Both the position numbers and the translations under genes were made by a program. A stretch of 64,000 nucleotides of DNA from Allodiplogaster sudhausi. Its lineage: Eukaryota; Nematoda; Chromadorea; Rhabditida; Diplogasteridae. The notes beneath the pieces were generated by a model. That model was given only the letters and a program-made list of their open reading frames with translations, had not been told where the DNA came from and ran no database searches. Numbering within the stretch: the stretch's first letter is position 1; each line of letters begins with the position of its first letter. Shown in pieces: positions 51,930 to 63,871 of this stretch. The stretch spans positions 1,918,501 through 1,982,500 of the forward strand of contig CALZFC010000018.1 of the NCBI GenBank assembly GCA_945643635.1, written 5' to 3'.

Positions 51930-53243
51930 CAGAGAGAGAGACAGAGAGAGAGAGGAGACAGAGAGAGAGAGGAGAGAGGAGAGGGAGAGGGGGGAGAGAG
52001 AGAATTGTGTAGAAGAGAGTAAATACAGAGATATAAGAAGAAATAATTTGGATTCCAAATGAATTCTTTAAAAAAAAATCCATGTGACAATTTTGATTAG
52101 AGGCTTCCTCAAGCGCTATCATCACTACGATTCTTGCATTCAAAGGATAAGTTCTCGGTACTCTCTCGCCTACTCTCTTTCTCTAGTTCTGTTTCTCTCT
52201 CTCCCGCATCCTCTTCTCTCTCTCGCTCTCTCCTTATCTCACTGTCCGTATAGGAGAATGTAAGGCTGATACTCGGATAATGAGATAAGCAATCTCGAGC
52301 AGAGGTGTGAAAGTGATTGGAGTGGAAAGTGGGGCAACAGGAAGCATATAAATCAAACTGATTATTTGCAACTTCACACATCAAATCCACCTGCTGATAA
52401 TAAATCCGCCAATAAACTATAGCTGCTTCGGCAAATATCTTTTCACTGAAATAAAAGTCGCACTTTTAATTAATAAAAGAAACTGATACGAAGCCACGAA
52501 AGAAGGTGGAATAATGCATGTACATATTCATCATTCATCGTAAGACGTTAAAGAAAATAAGAAGAAAAGCCCGCACTTTTGTTATTGTTGAAATAAAATG
52601 TGAGAGCATAGTGGCTGTGGATTTCTTAGAGAGAAAGAGAGAGGGTGGATTGAGCCAGAGAGAAAGAGAGATGAAGATAGGCAAAGTAGGAGAGTGAGCG
52701 AGAGTGAGTGAGAAAGAGAGAGAGAGAGAGAGAGTGCTTCTGATGGCGCAAGAAAAGAGTGTAACGGCCAGAAGTATCAAGAAGACTTGCGAGGCTCTCT
52801 CCTTGAGGAGACAAAGTCGAAGAGATCGGGCAAAGGTGACGACGTTGCAAGGAGTGCTGTAGCACACCTTCCTCTATCTGTCTCTCCCCATCTTCCTCTC
52901 TATCCTCTCTTTCTCCACCCTTACTCTCTCTCTCTCTCTCTCTTTCTTCTCTGCTTCTTTACGCCACTCTTCTATCTAGCTCTTCCTCTTCTGCCCCTGG
53001 CCCCGCACCCTCCCGGTGATGGTGGGCTTATTTACCGAGTGGGATAGAATATCACCATATGCAGGGAGAGAAGGAGAGAGAGAGAGAAGGTGAAGAAGCA
53101 GGGACCCTGTGGTCTGTCAAGGCTGGCTATGCTGGCTGCTGACGAGGTGAGGGGTCACCCTGCCGGGAAGGGCGGTTTAAGGGCATTAGAGGGCAGGTAA
53201 GGGGATCAAGGGAATAAAGAGAGAGAGAGAGAGAGAGAGGCAT

Positions 53244-53277
<34 letters not shown>

Positions 53278-53361
53278 CAAGCGGGAGAGATAATGGTATT
53301 TTTAAAATTTTAGTTTAGGAAAAATTATCAACTTGGCGGTGCCGATGACAGCGGAAGTTAT

Positions 53362-54600
53362 TGTGTAATATTGCATTTTCTTGGTGAATGCCCCACAGAT
53401 AAACACTCACACAACGTGAGGCCAGTGCCAAGGCGGGTGAAATGGTTTGCCGGAATCAGACAGCCTTGCTGGTTTTTCTTCCCTTTTTATTTGTTTCTGA
53501 TTACTGCCTGAGGGAAAGTAAAAAATTTCTTTTGTTTTCTTCCAAACTTTCCATCAAACAAATATATTTCTTCAGGTACAAGCGTTATGTAGCGATAAAT
53601 TAAAGTATACAGGCTGACCTGGTTCTGCTTCCATTTTCTGGTCTTCCTCCATCGATTCCTGGGAGCCATTTGGCGCGTGGTAAAAGGGATAAAGAAACAA
53701 TTTCGTTTGTGAACTCGTTTTGGCTGGAACCAAAGATGATTAACTAGAGGAAAACCTATTAAGGAAAATACCCAGTTAACCTTGCGCGGAGGAGATGATC
53801 TGAAATGAAGAATGTTTCGGCCAAGTCTGGATGCCAATAATGGATGCAATATATGCGTTCCACTATAGGTAAGTCATATTTCATATCTAGAGCTGTAGTA
53901 AGCATAGCTCTTTTTAGTACTAAAGGATACCGATGAAATAAACAATTCTTATGCGAGAAGCATGGATATTACAAGAACATGCAATTGCACACTACCTGTG
54001 CGCTTGTAATCGCCCGCCCGGCGGCGGCGAGGCATCCGCGACGCGACGTGCTTCTCAGGCAGCGGAGCGAAGCTCACGCGTCGTCAGAGGAGCGGCCGGA
54101 CTCTTCTGGACATCACTCTACAAATGCAGGAAAGGTAGCACTACCAGCCACTTAAGAATTCCAGCTTATTTTTAAATGATTTCAATCAAGAAAATACGAA
54201 AGTTGTGTCGAGTCATCGCTACTAAAAGAATAGCTCCATGCTAAGACTGTTATAAGTTGCAGCTCTAAAGTGAAAAGAATATGAAAGGAACATTCAAGTG
54301 AAAATGTAGGTTTAATAATAAATTTTGATATATACCTGCGAAAAAAGAGCATCGCTAGAAGAAAACATAAAGGAATAAATTTATTTTTATTAGTATCAGG
54401 TTCAAGAATATTTCATACTCTAAGATCATTACTATCAACCGAACAGAAAGCGAATCGATGAAGTTAACCTTTCTTGAAGTTCGCTCGTCTGTGGATCTAG
54501 AGCTGCGCAAGACGACCATGGCGGAATTGCTCTCGCTCTTCCTTCGAAATCAACAACGAGATTAAAACGGCGCCCAACAACACCTTCCATTAAAGAAATA
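53362..54600 (-). repeat. Left arm of 3.8-kb imperfect palindrome
   Basis: Reverse complement of 55865-57170. It carries a degraded copy of the first four exons and introns of the gene starting at 55944. Confidence 0.9.
53619..54519 (-). pseudogene. Inverted, truncated pseudogene copy of the RVSF-motif gene
   Basis: Copies of exons 1-4 are recognisable: 54519-54469, 54117-53996, 53799-53781 and 53658-53619. Exon 1 is intact (MVVLRSSRSTDERTSRK). Exon 2 is 122 bases against 130 in the intact gene; the 8-base loss falls just before the RVSF site, shifts the frame and leads to a stop soon after. Exon 3 is 19 bases against 44. No later exons follow, because the arm ends at about 53362. The copy cannot encode the protein. 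Confidence 0.85.
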
Positions 54601-54918
54601 CAATATACTAAAACAATGAGAAAATTAGTTTTAGTGCGTTATGATACAATTAATTCCAATTCTGATTCCATACCGCACACGTTGGTGAAAAATTAAATAC
54701 CAAGTCTTCTCCGGAGCTCACCATAAAACTTATTGATGTGAGTATTCAAACAGGAAAGCCGTTTGCCGCTTTTGTAGCCCTAGAGCTAATGGCAATTAAA
54801 GCTTCCGGTCACCTTGCCACCTTTCTGGCTTTGTCTTTTGAAAAAGCCAGAAAAAGTGCCAGAACCCTCCCGAATATTGCTTGAATATTTCCGAAAAGTA
54901 AAAAAAAGATCAAAAAAC

Positions 54919-55002
54919 CTGGATGTTGTCGCGCAGCACTGTGCGGTGACGCTTGGCTCCTCCCTTGCCGAGTCCCTTTCCGCCCTTTTCACGTTCAACC
55001 AT
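54919..55002 (-). pseudogene. Histone H4 N-terminal fragment with splice donor
   Basis: The minus strand reads ATG then V-E-R-E and [23 protein letters not shown], which equals histone H4 residues 5-27 except for Thr in place of Lys20. The usual S-G-R-G start is replaced by V-E-R-E. The match ends at CAG|GTTTTTTG, a plausible 5' splice site, but no continuation (GITKPAIRR...) is visible downstream on this strand. It lies in the palindrome spacer. It is either a decayed fragment or the first exon of an odd split H4-like gene; the former is more likely. Confidence 0.8.
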
Positions 55003-55132
55003 CTCTCGTCTTAGCTAGTGGCTTGCTGAAATACGTCTTTTTAAGCGAAAACAAAGTTCTTAAAACATCAAGCGACCGGCAAAGAAAACACACAAATAGC
55101 ATCTGAACACTTTAGTGGTTGACTGAGCATAC

Positions 55133-55240
55133 TGTAAAATTAAATGATATATTGCTAGAACAAATTACGAATTATCCAAAATTTTCAGCATAAAATCGAA
55201 TACTTCCACTATTTATAGAAAAGCGCATAAAAAATAAGTA
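55133..55240. repeat. Inner inverted repeat, left
   Basis: Contains TGATATATTGCTAGAACAAA and TTTTCAGCATAAAATCG, mirrored at 55560-55670. It continues the palindrome towards its centre near 55400, where TTCCGTTCGAGA and TCTCGAACGGAA also pair. Confidence 0.85.
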
Positions 55241-55559
55241 AAATTGAAAAATTAACGATAGCTATCTTCAGCCTAAGCTAGCTAAGATAAAGACAATATA
55301 TCGGCGGTGTTTCAAATGTGTAACCTGTTAAGTGCAATATTACGATTGAGTTCCACACTATGATTGCATTCCGTTCGAGATCTCTTGTCACTTAAATTGC
55401 TTTTGATTCATTTGATCAGACGTCTCGAACGGAAATCAATCATACTGTAAATTCTAATATAGCACTAGAAAGGTTACATCTGTATAACACACTCACTAAA
55501 TTATCCTAATGTTTGGTAACGAATACATAATGATACTGGCCTTTATTTTTCTCTTCTCC

Positions 55560-55670
55560 TTATTTTTTATACGCTTTTCGAAAAATCTTGGAACTATCCG
55601 ATTTTATGCTGAAAATTTTTGATAATTCGTAATTTGTTCTAGCAATATATCATTTATTTTTACAGTTTTT
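55560..55670. repeat. Inner inverted repeat, right
   Basis: Reverse complement of 55133-55240 with few differences. Confidence 0.85.
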
Positions 55671-55864
55671 CAACTCACCCACTAAAATTAATGCGTTAAT
55701 AACGCTTTTCTGGCTTAAGCTTTGATCCAGTTCCATCCTTGGAGAAGGCATCAAATCCGTACTTTTGGTAACGGCGCTGTTCCAGAAATTAAAAAAAAAA
55801 GCATTCCCCTCTCAAGAATTCAACCCCTCTCAATAGGAATAGCACCAAAGCTTCGCTATTTGTT

Positions 55865-57170
55865 TTTCTTTAATGGAAGGTGTTGTTGGGCGCCGTTTTA
55901 ATATCGTTGTTGCTTTCAGAGGAAGTGCGAGAGCAATTCCGCCATGGTCGTCTTGCGCAGCTCTAGATCCACAGACGAGCGAACTTCAAGAGAGGTTAAA
56001 TTTCATTGATTCGCTTTCTGTTCGGTTGATAGTAATGATCTTAGAATAGGAAATATTCTCGAATCTGATACTAATAAAAAGAAATATATATTCCTTTATG
56101 GGGCATGTTTTCTTCTAGCGATGCTTTTTTTTCGCATACATATATCAAAATTTATTATTAAACCTACATTTCCACTTGAATCCCGAGATTCCTTTCATTT
56201 TTTTTCATTTTGAGCTACAACTTATAACAGTCTTGGAGTTATTCTTTTAGTAGCGATGACTCGACACAACTTTCGTATTTTCTTGATTGAAATCATTTAA
56301 AAATAAGCTGGAATTCTTAAGTGGCTGGTAGTGCTACCTTTCCTGCATTTGTAGAGTGATGTCCAGAAGAGTCCGGCCGCTCCTCTGAAGAAGCCGCGAC
56401 GCGTGAGCTTCGCTCCGCTGCCTGAGAAGCACGTCGCGTCGCGGATGCCTCGCCGCCGCCGGGCGGGCGATTACAAGCGCACAGGTAGTGTGCAATTGCA
56501 TGTTCTTGTAATATCCATGCTTCTCGCATAAGAATTGTTTATTTCATCGGTATCCTTTAGTACTAAAAAGAGTTATGCTTACTACAGCTCTAGATATGAA
56601 ATATGACTTACCTATAGTGGAATGCATATATTGCATCCATTATTGGCATCCATACTTGGCCGACACATTCTTCATTTCAGATCGTCTCCTCGAATTCTGC
56701 CAGGAAGGTTTTGTGCTGCGCAAGGTTAGCTGGGTATTTTCCTTAATCCTCTAGTTAAGCATCATTTGGTTCCAGCCAAATCGAATTCGCAAACGAATTG
56801 TTTCTTTAGCCCTTCTACCACGCGCCAAATGTCTCTCAGGAATCGATGGAGGAAGATCAGAAAATGAAAACAGAACCAGGTCAGCCTGTGTACTTTAATT
56901 TATCAGTACACAATACTTGTGCCGGAAAGAAATATCTTCATTTGATGGAAAGTTTGGAATGAAACTAATGAAATTTTGCACTTTCCCTGAGGCACCAGAA
57001 CATCAGAAACAAGAACATCAGATGTGGAGTAATCAGAAACAAATAAAAAGTGAAGAAAAACCAGCAAGGCTGTCTGATTGTGGCAAACCATTTCACCCGC
57101 GGCACTGGCCTAACTTTGAGTGAATGTTTATCTGTGGGTATTCACCAAGAAAATGCAATATTACACAAAG
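55865..57170 (+). repeat. Right arm of 3.8-kb imperfect palindrome
   Basis: Mirror of 53362-54600. It includes exons 1-4 of the intact gene and about 290 bases of the following intron. Confidence 0.9.
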
Positions 57171-58955
57171 AACGTGATATATCTCCATTGATAAGTTATG
57201 AAGACTTGCTTTATAGCTAACCGATCTACTCTTGCAGTTCCACCACCATCTCCGAACTTGTGGGGTTTTCCATGCGACAATGCTGTGGTTATTAACGGCG
57301 GGGAAAGGTGAATCAATAGCCTTATAATATATATTCTTCTAGTAAAGAAGTTAAACATCAGTGACTGGATATTCGTTCAAATCTAATACTTCTATTGCAG
57401 TTCATCGGCGTACGACGTGGGCAAGTCGGTTGAGTACGTGGAGGAGGAGGCGAAGATTGACGCTCTCTCGAGGGATACGGTAGCCACACCGGAACTCCAA
57501 GTGCCCCGTGGATTCTCTCCCGAGTTGTCTGCCTTGCAAGAAGTGCACATCGGGGCGCTCTTCGCCCTTTCGGAAGCCAACGACACATTTGCAAGGGTTA
57601 TTGTTGTCTATATAATTTAGCTTTTTTTTTAATGATCGAACATTCCCTATTCATTACACAAATGAAATACAATATTCTGATTCCAATTTGAGAGTATCAA
57701 ACGAAAAATAATTTGCCTTGAATCTTTATCTAAAAATAATGCGACTGATTTTTGTGTATTGCGTTATAAAAATGTTTAAAATTATTCACAACATGACCTT
57801 CTGCCGTGCAGACCGCGCACGAAGTGTCGATGCTTGAGATCTATACCTCTCGTGGCGGCCAGGAGGTCCTGTCTTGGTCAGGTTCGTAAGTAACAACTAT
57901 ATTTAATGTAGAAGAAAACTTAATGAACTTCGTGCTACGTTATTATATCTGCATACTTTCTTTCCGTTGTTCTGGCATAAACTGCGAAGCACTCGAGCTT
58001 TTATAGCTTTATTCCAGGACTATTGTGAGTAAAAGCGATTACAACAGTAGAGGCTATTTTCTTCTTGCAGACCTCAACTTCCTGAGCGTAATGCTTGGAT
58101 TCTACGAGCTGCCTGAGTTTAGTAAGTAAAGAATTTTCCTGTTTAAATATAACGAGAATCATTGAAAACAAGTTGCGAGATATCAAACAGCCCTGGTCAA
58201 AACGCTCTCTCATGGTCCCGTGCACTTTTAGCGAGTGAGAGTTTCACCGCGGCGGTTTGAAAACTTGCAAAAAAAAAATTCGATGATTGGCCTTGTTTGA
58301 AGCTTTTCTGATATGGGAAATTGAACCAGTCGATTATCTTTAGTTTGTCAATTCAGCCCACAATTCTTTATTTTATAGGCACGATGAATGTGAGGCCGAC
58401 TGAAGAATTCGAAGAGCATTCCCAAGCGTAAGATTTTTTTTCTCTCTTCTTTATGTGCCCTTGTTGTTTACAGGTTGAGGGGTATTATTCCTTCCTTATG
58501 CTAACCATAAATATTTATTTTGTAGTGATATTTCTTTATGCGTCTGCTGTAGAGTGAGTGAGAGAGAGAGAGGAAAAGAGAAAGAGAGAGAGAGAGTATT
58601 AGAAGCTGATGAAAATAAGGTGATTAATCGTGTTGCTTCCCTTGCAGACTGGTGCTCGGCAACGTGGTCGCTTCCTTCAACAACCAGAGCCCCTTGGATG
58701 AGTACAACAATGTCGCGCCATGCCAGGTGGGAATACTAGGTGTAATGTGGTGTTCCTGATGGGTGTCTAGAGGGCCCATTGGGCTCTATTCCGTTGAGAT
58801 AGGGCAGAATGGCTTCATATCATCTAAATGTGCTAGGTAAATCTTAGCTCCAGCAGCCAGTCGAAGATGAAACAGGCAACGAGAATGACGTCATCGAGGA
58901 TATCAGAACATTTTCCTGCAACCGAGATCCTGACTGGACACTCGCTCAGCTCTAA
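55944..58955 (+). CDS. Unrecognised 295-residue protein with RVSF (PP1-docking type) motif, 11 exons
   Basis: Exons: 55944-55994, 56355-56484, 56681-56724, 56840-56879, 57238-57307, 57401-57596, 57812-57881, 58071-58121, 58379-58427, 58648-58726, 58848-58955. Every junction has a GT donor, an AG acceptor and matching phase, ending in TAA, so the model is strong. I do not recognise the family. Exon 2 encodes SPAAPLKKPRRVSFAPLPEK, where basic residues followed by R-V-S-F is the classic protein phosphatase 1 docking motif (as in the kinetochore protein KNL1). RRRRAGDYKR adds a possible nuclear localisation signal. The middle and C-terminal parts are acidic (VEYVEEEAKIDAL, EEFEEHSQ, EDETGNENDVIEDI) and include a hydrophobic stretch LNFLSVMLGFYELPEF. 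No signal peptide or membrane segment. A nuclear PP1 partner is an inference. Its first four exons lie in the right arm of a palindrome, with a broken inverted copy head-to-head. Confidence 0.8.
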
Positions 58956-59332
58956 TTCTCTTTCGCACTTACTTTCTCGTTCGCCTACCGTATTCTAGGC
59001 TAATTTAGGTATTTAACAGCTAGAAATAAGGAGCCTTTCTTTGTGTCCCTGTAAATTTAATTAGATTTACGTAATTCTATGTCGTCGAAATTTGAATGTT
59101 GTAATTTTATCATTGACAGAGCACTTCCCTGTGCCTTTCCCACTTCTCCTGTGAATTTTGAAACTAATCGACGGCCCTATTGTTATTTTTGTTAGAGTTT
59201 GACCGCTTGCTTGTGAAGTTTTAAGTTGACTTGTAAGATATAGGCTTATTTCCTTCTGAACTTATTGTAACAGAAATATGGCTTCCTGTTTGAAACTCGT
59301 AGAAGTTGTCTGTACATTGGTCTCTGTAAATT

Positions 59333-59344
59333 CCCCCCCCCCCC
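59333..59344. repeat. 12-base poly-C run
   Basis: Twelve consecutive C residues in the 3' flank of the RVSF-motif gene. Confidence 0.95.
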
Positions 59345-59437
59345 TTCACTGCCTTTGCCTTGTGAGAATGTCCGTAGTTTTCTTTCCAATTTTTCTTCCT
59401 ACGAACTTTCAGAGTTTTGTTCGCACTCGCTATCGTA

Positions 59438-59443
59438 AATAAA
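59438..59443 (+). terminator. Candidate polyadenylation signal AATAAA
   Basis: AATAAA about 480 bases after the stop codon of the RVSF-motif gene; plausible but distant. Confidence 0.4.
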
Positions 59444-60298
59444 ATATGCCACGTGCTAAGCTTTTGTTGTTTCTGAACACTGGTCCCACAGGGAATCTCG
59501 CCTACGTGGGCGTTTTGAAGTGTACGTGATCATGTTGCTAGCGCTAGAAATCGTGGGTATACGGTAGTACCAACTCTGGAAGCTATCACCGTGAGACCTC
59601 ATCCTCTTTTCAAGCAAATTTAGTTATATACTGGACGTGCTACGGTGTAGTAGCCCCTTATTATGAGTCTTAACTCCAGTATTTGCCACTTCCGTCTTAT
59701 CTGACGAAGTTCCGGTGGCATTAACATTCTGTCTCGCCTAATAAATAACTCATTGGCTCACCCTGACCCGGTAGAGAAATCGCTGGGCTCCCTCTTGAGC
59801 CAGTTCCTTTCTCAAATGACTGTGATGATGATGATGTCGATTGCCATGGGCACGGACAGGAACTGATATGCACGATTGCCGTGGAAGAGATTTGAGGTGT
59901 AGTGCTGTTAGAGAGAGAGAGAGAGGGTGATAGAGAAAGGGAGTGGGAAGCTAGAGAGAAATAGAGGGATTGAACTCGAGCCCTACGATCAACCAGGACT
60001 GTCGACGTAAAAATGCCGCGGGCCGAAGAATGAACGCGGTTGAATGAGATAAGAATGGGCCAAGATTTCGCTTTCTACCTTCCTGTCGCCGTCTTCACTC
60101 TCACTCTACGTTTATCTCTCTTCCTTTCTCTCTCTCTCTCTCTCCCTCCTCTCTCTCCTCTCTCTCTCTCTAACAATAAGCTAAATTGTGATGATGTCTC
60201 TGAATGAATGACCGGGACACTTAACTGTGACGGCATGCCGTGTCGTTTGCGTCGGACTTGCAGCAGGCATTAGCCCTTTGTCTTCCCCTATCTCTCTC

Positions 60299-60344
<46 letters not shown>

Positions 60345-60769
60345 TCTCTATCCTCCCTTTCTTCTATCTACTCCCTAGGACCTCTCCATATCAGAGAAAA
60401 GCGATATTGCCTAACCGGGGTCAAGCTCTATTTTCTCCAATATATGTACATACTTCAATCCCCAGCAATAATTTTCACTTGATACCTGCCAAAGTTCGCG
60501 TTTCCCATTCATATTTTGAATGTTCCTTACTAGAAACTCTCACGGAGTCCTCAAGTAGTATGACGCTTTTCGTGACATTTTGATTAGGTTCTAAAATAAC
60601 CCGTGCATAGTAATGTAGTTACTGTGCACTTTAAACACTTCTCAGCCTCATTCCCATCGCAGACACCCTTGAGGCACGCGAATAGGATGCAGTCAGAGGT
60701 GGACGCACACAGTGATGTGAGAAACGCTGCGTCATGTAGAAGAATCCTCAATCAGAGCAGAGAGAGAGA

Positions 60770-60810
<41 letters not shown>

Positions 60811-61557
60811 AAGGAGGGAGAGAGAGGAATCAACATCCATGCATCCGTTCTGTTCTCTAAACTCTCACTAGTCAATCTACAGTGCTCTTGGCTGTTTATT
60901 TCTCTGAACTCTTATCTTTATTTCTATACCTTTCCTTCTCTTTCAATTGGCTCTCTCATGCTTTCTCTTACTCTCTCAGTCTATCTCGTTCTCTTATCTC
61001 TTATCTCACACTCTACTCTCAAAATGTCCTTTTATTTCCTCTATCCCTCTCTCTCTCTCTCTCGCTTTCGCTCTCTCTCTTGCTCTCTCTATCTCTCTCA
61101 CCTGAAACTTTGCCCTATTATTGAAAAGCATTGCAGTGATTCAGCAAAGTTCCCATACAAGTGTGTGCTCATCATAAGTATGTATATTTTTGAGTGTCTG
61201 AATAGAGATTAGAGATAATCCAAGAATGTACACAAGAGTGACATCATACGGTAGTATACTTTGTCATTTATTTCATGGCATGGGCAGAAAGTCTGAATCA
61301 AACAGAACTATTCAGTCAACCATTCGGTCACCTCGAAGGGCTATTTCGAGTGTTATGAGGTTGCCCTCGTTGCCGTTTCATGAGCGGAAGGGAGAGAGAG
61401 AGAGAAGACAGAAAATGAGAACGTGAGAGAGTCACAGAGAGAGAGAAAATCAGTTGCTGCAATAGTTCGGTAGGGCAGAGCAAACGTGGCGCACTAAGAT
61501 AAGGTGAACTGTAGAATAACAATGTCCTGATCACTGTATTTGGGACTTGCGAATTGT

Positions 61558-61674
61558 TCACTGAACGGTAAGGCGCTTCTTGTGGACGAGCGACTGGTCT
61601 GTAGTGTCACGGGACCCTCCTTGGCAGAGCAGGGACACTATAATTAGAAGATCACCCAACGTCTGCAGAATGTC
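61558..61674 (-). other. Weak candidate terminal exon
   Basis: On the minus strand an acceptor GTCTTTGTGCAG is followed by a non-repetitive frame of 38 codons (DILQTLGDLLIIVSLLCQGG, then DQSLVHKKRLTVQ) and a TGA. If real, it is the last exon of a gene entering from beyond the window or from 62-64 kb. I do not recognise the protein and found no convincing upstream exon. Confidence 0.3.
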
Positions 61675-63636
61675 CTGCACAAAGACACCAAACAAGAGGG
61701 ACACACAGAGAGAGAGATGGTCGGCCCCGCGTGTTCCGGTCTGTCCAAATACTCCTTGCTTTGCTGTTTTTGCACGCCCCTCTACGCAGCACGTGAAACT
61801 TCGTTTGCACAGTAGTTTGTAGAAGAGTGACAACAATATTTACCCGAACCTGGACGGGACGAACATTCTGTCTTGCACACATCCATTTAACTCTCTTTGT
61901 CTCTCTCGCCTCTTTCTCTCTTTGTCTCTCTAGCCTCTCGTCTCTCTCTCTCGTCTCTCTCTCACTCTCTCTCTCACTCACTCTCTCACTCACTCTCTCT
62001 CGCTCGCTCCGCCACAGCTTGCAAAAACAGATAAGAGGGCCACGTCCGCGCCCATAATGTGCTGAGCAGACAAGCGAGCGCATGTTCTCTCGTGAGATGG
62101 TCAGAAACCTCTCATCTACTTTGTTTGCCTCTTCTTAATAGTTGATATGCAAATGAGTAAGAATTATTTACTTACAAAAGAGTAATCAGTAATTACTTGA
62201 TGCATGCTGAGGAACCTTTCTCTAGTTCGTCTGCACTTGAGGCTGTTTCGAGATTGCCACTTCTTCTTGTTGTCTTTCCAGTCACTTCACCAGCCAGACA
62301 AGCATCACTTGTCTTTAATGAGCACGTCTGTTTCGAGTGATGGAATATGTAATATCCACAACTCGTCCTTTCTCTTCCTTATCTCTCACAAGAGGCCTCC
62401 GTTACTGCCAACGCAGCGATTACTGTCCAAACTTGTTATGTAATATCCTGTTTCGTCACGCTCGATGTTGTCGTATTTGGCGACGAGTTATCGTTGAAAT
62501 AGAGAGAGGGAGAGGGAGAGAGGCAGATAACGAGAGATAATGATAGAGTGAAAGTGGTAGAGAAAGAAAGACAGAGATTGAGAAAGATGAAGATAGATGG
62601 TTGGAACCGTCTGAAGACGACATCACGACACTTACAGTTCCACTCTGGTATTCGTGACCGCGTTAGAGAAAGGGAGAGAGAGAGAGAGATAGAGAGAGGG
62701 AGGGAGAGAGAGAGAGGGGAGAGAGAGAAATACATGGAGAGAGAGAGAGAATTGATCATGTGAGAGCAGAAGTGTGTTACTTGTACTTATTGTGCCACCG
62801 CCCAACCTACATGAAATTGTGACAGCTCAGTTGTTATCTTCTTTTGTCTGACAAAACCTTTCCCTGCCTGAACCTTTCCTTTTTTTTATTAGCCGAGATT
62901 AAGAGTACCTTTCGGTGAACGGCGTCTCAACCAGGAAGAAGAAGACTATGTCTTATCTGTTTTGCTTACAAGGCTTCAGACGATAGACGTCAGAGGGGAG
63001 AGAGAAAGGGGGGAGAGAGAGAGAGAAAGAGAATGAAGCGTTTATAGACGAAAACATATTAGAGTAAATGAAAAGTTTGGACAGTTAGTGAAACAAGTAA
63101 TCTACTTCAAGCCTGATCAGTCCTTTGGCCACTTCAGCTTGTTCAAGTCCTTGTTATCCAGTGATTAGACATTATTGCCGCCTATGCTCTCATGCTTTTC
63201 TACTATCTTCCCTCTCACAAGTGGCCCTTCTATATCAGTCCCGCTCTCATTCGCTTTCTTTATCTCTATAACTCCCCTGCTAGCAACATGTTTACGTTCT
63301 CAGCTATATCAAGCTGTGCACAGAAGAAGGCTGTAATCACCCTGTCGAAAAGGAGAAGGAAGGGCGAGCTTATCGTCTGGCGAGTATACGTTTTTACCCG
63401 CTGATCGAACTTGTCACTCATTTTTTTTCTTGCCATTGTCTGCTCTTTGTCTGTCTCTCGCTCTCCTTATCTGTTCTCTCTCTCTCTCTCTCACTCTCAC
63501 TCTCTGTCTCTCTCCTCTCTTTTCTCTGGCTCTCCTCTTTCCCTATCTCTCTACTTAATGTGCTCACTCATTCGTTAGAAAAACGCTTTGTCTGTATATG
63601 TTCCGCTGTCCCGTCTTCTTTCTCCCCCAAGCATGC

Positions 63637-63685
<49 letters not shown>

Positions 63686-63820
63686 AAACACCCAAGAAAA
63701 AGGGGGTCAATCGCTTTTGGCTATGGTCGCGCACTCTCCTTTATCACCTTTGCGTTCCTGTGTCGAACACTTGCTCAATTGCCTGATTGGATCTTGCATT
63801 TTCCTCATACCTCTCTCTCT

Positions 63821-63871
<51 letters not shown>

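Larger units (their letters stand above)
32400..53340. other. 21-kb gene-poor region saturated with GA/CT tracts
   Basis: I find no exon that combines a non-repetitive frame with credible splice sites. Unique islands of 100-400 bases alternate with GA tracts (32755-32780, 33010-33110, 33990-34131, 36960-37055, 37470-37910, 38205-38600, 42830-42915, 47685-47735, 51295-51345, 51592-51651, 51880-52010) and CT tracts (40918-40972, 43075-43150, 46668-46690, 48298-48390, 49810-49930). A short frame at 50008 (MAGLKLFGSMRKNAGIEE then GTGAGT) resembles a first exon but I found no partner. The Shank promoter is expected at the left edge. Confidence 0.6.
58956..61557. other. 3' flank and spacer with CT/GA tracts
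   Basis: No gene recognised. It holds a 12-base poly-C run (59333-59344), a candidate AATAAA (59438-59443), CT tracts (60127-60172, 60291-60352, 61049-61099) and a GA tract (60759-60822). Confidence 0.6.

Noticed and set aside
55690..55780. Minus-strand exon-like segment RRYQKYGFDAFSKDGTGSKL ending in a stop
   Set aside because: It has an acceptor-like AACAG, but it would be antisense to the start of the RVSF-motif gene and only about 27 codons; chance cannot be excluded.
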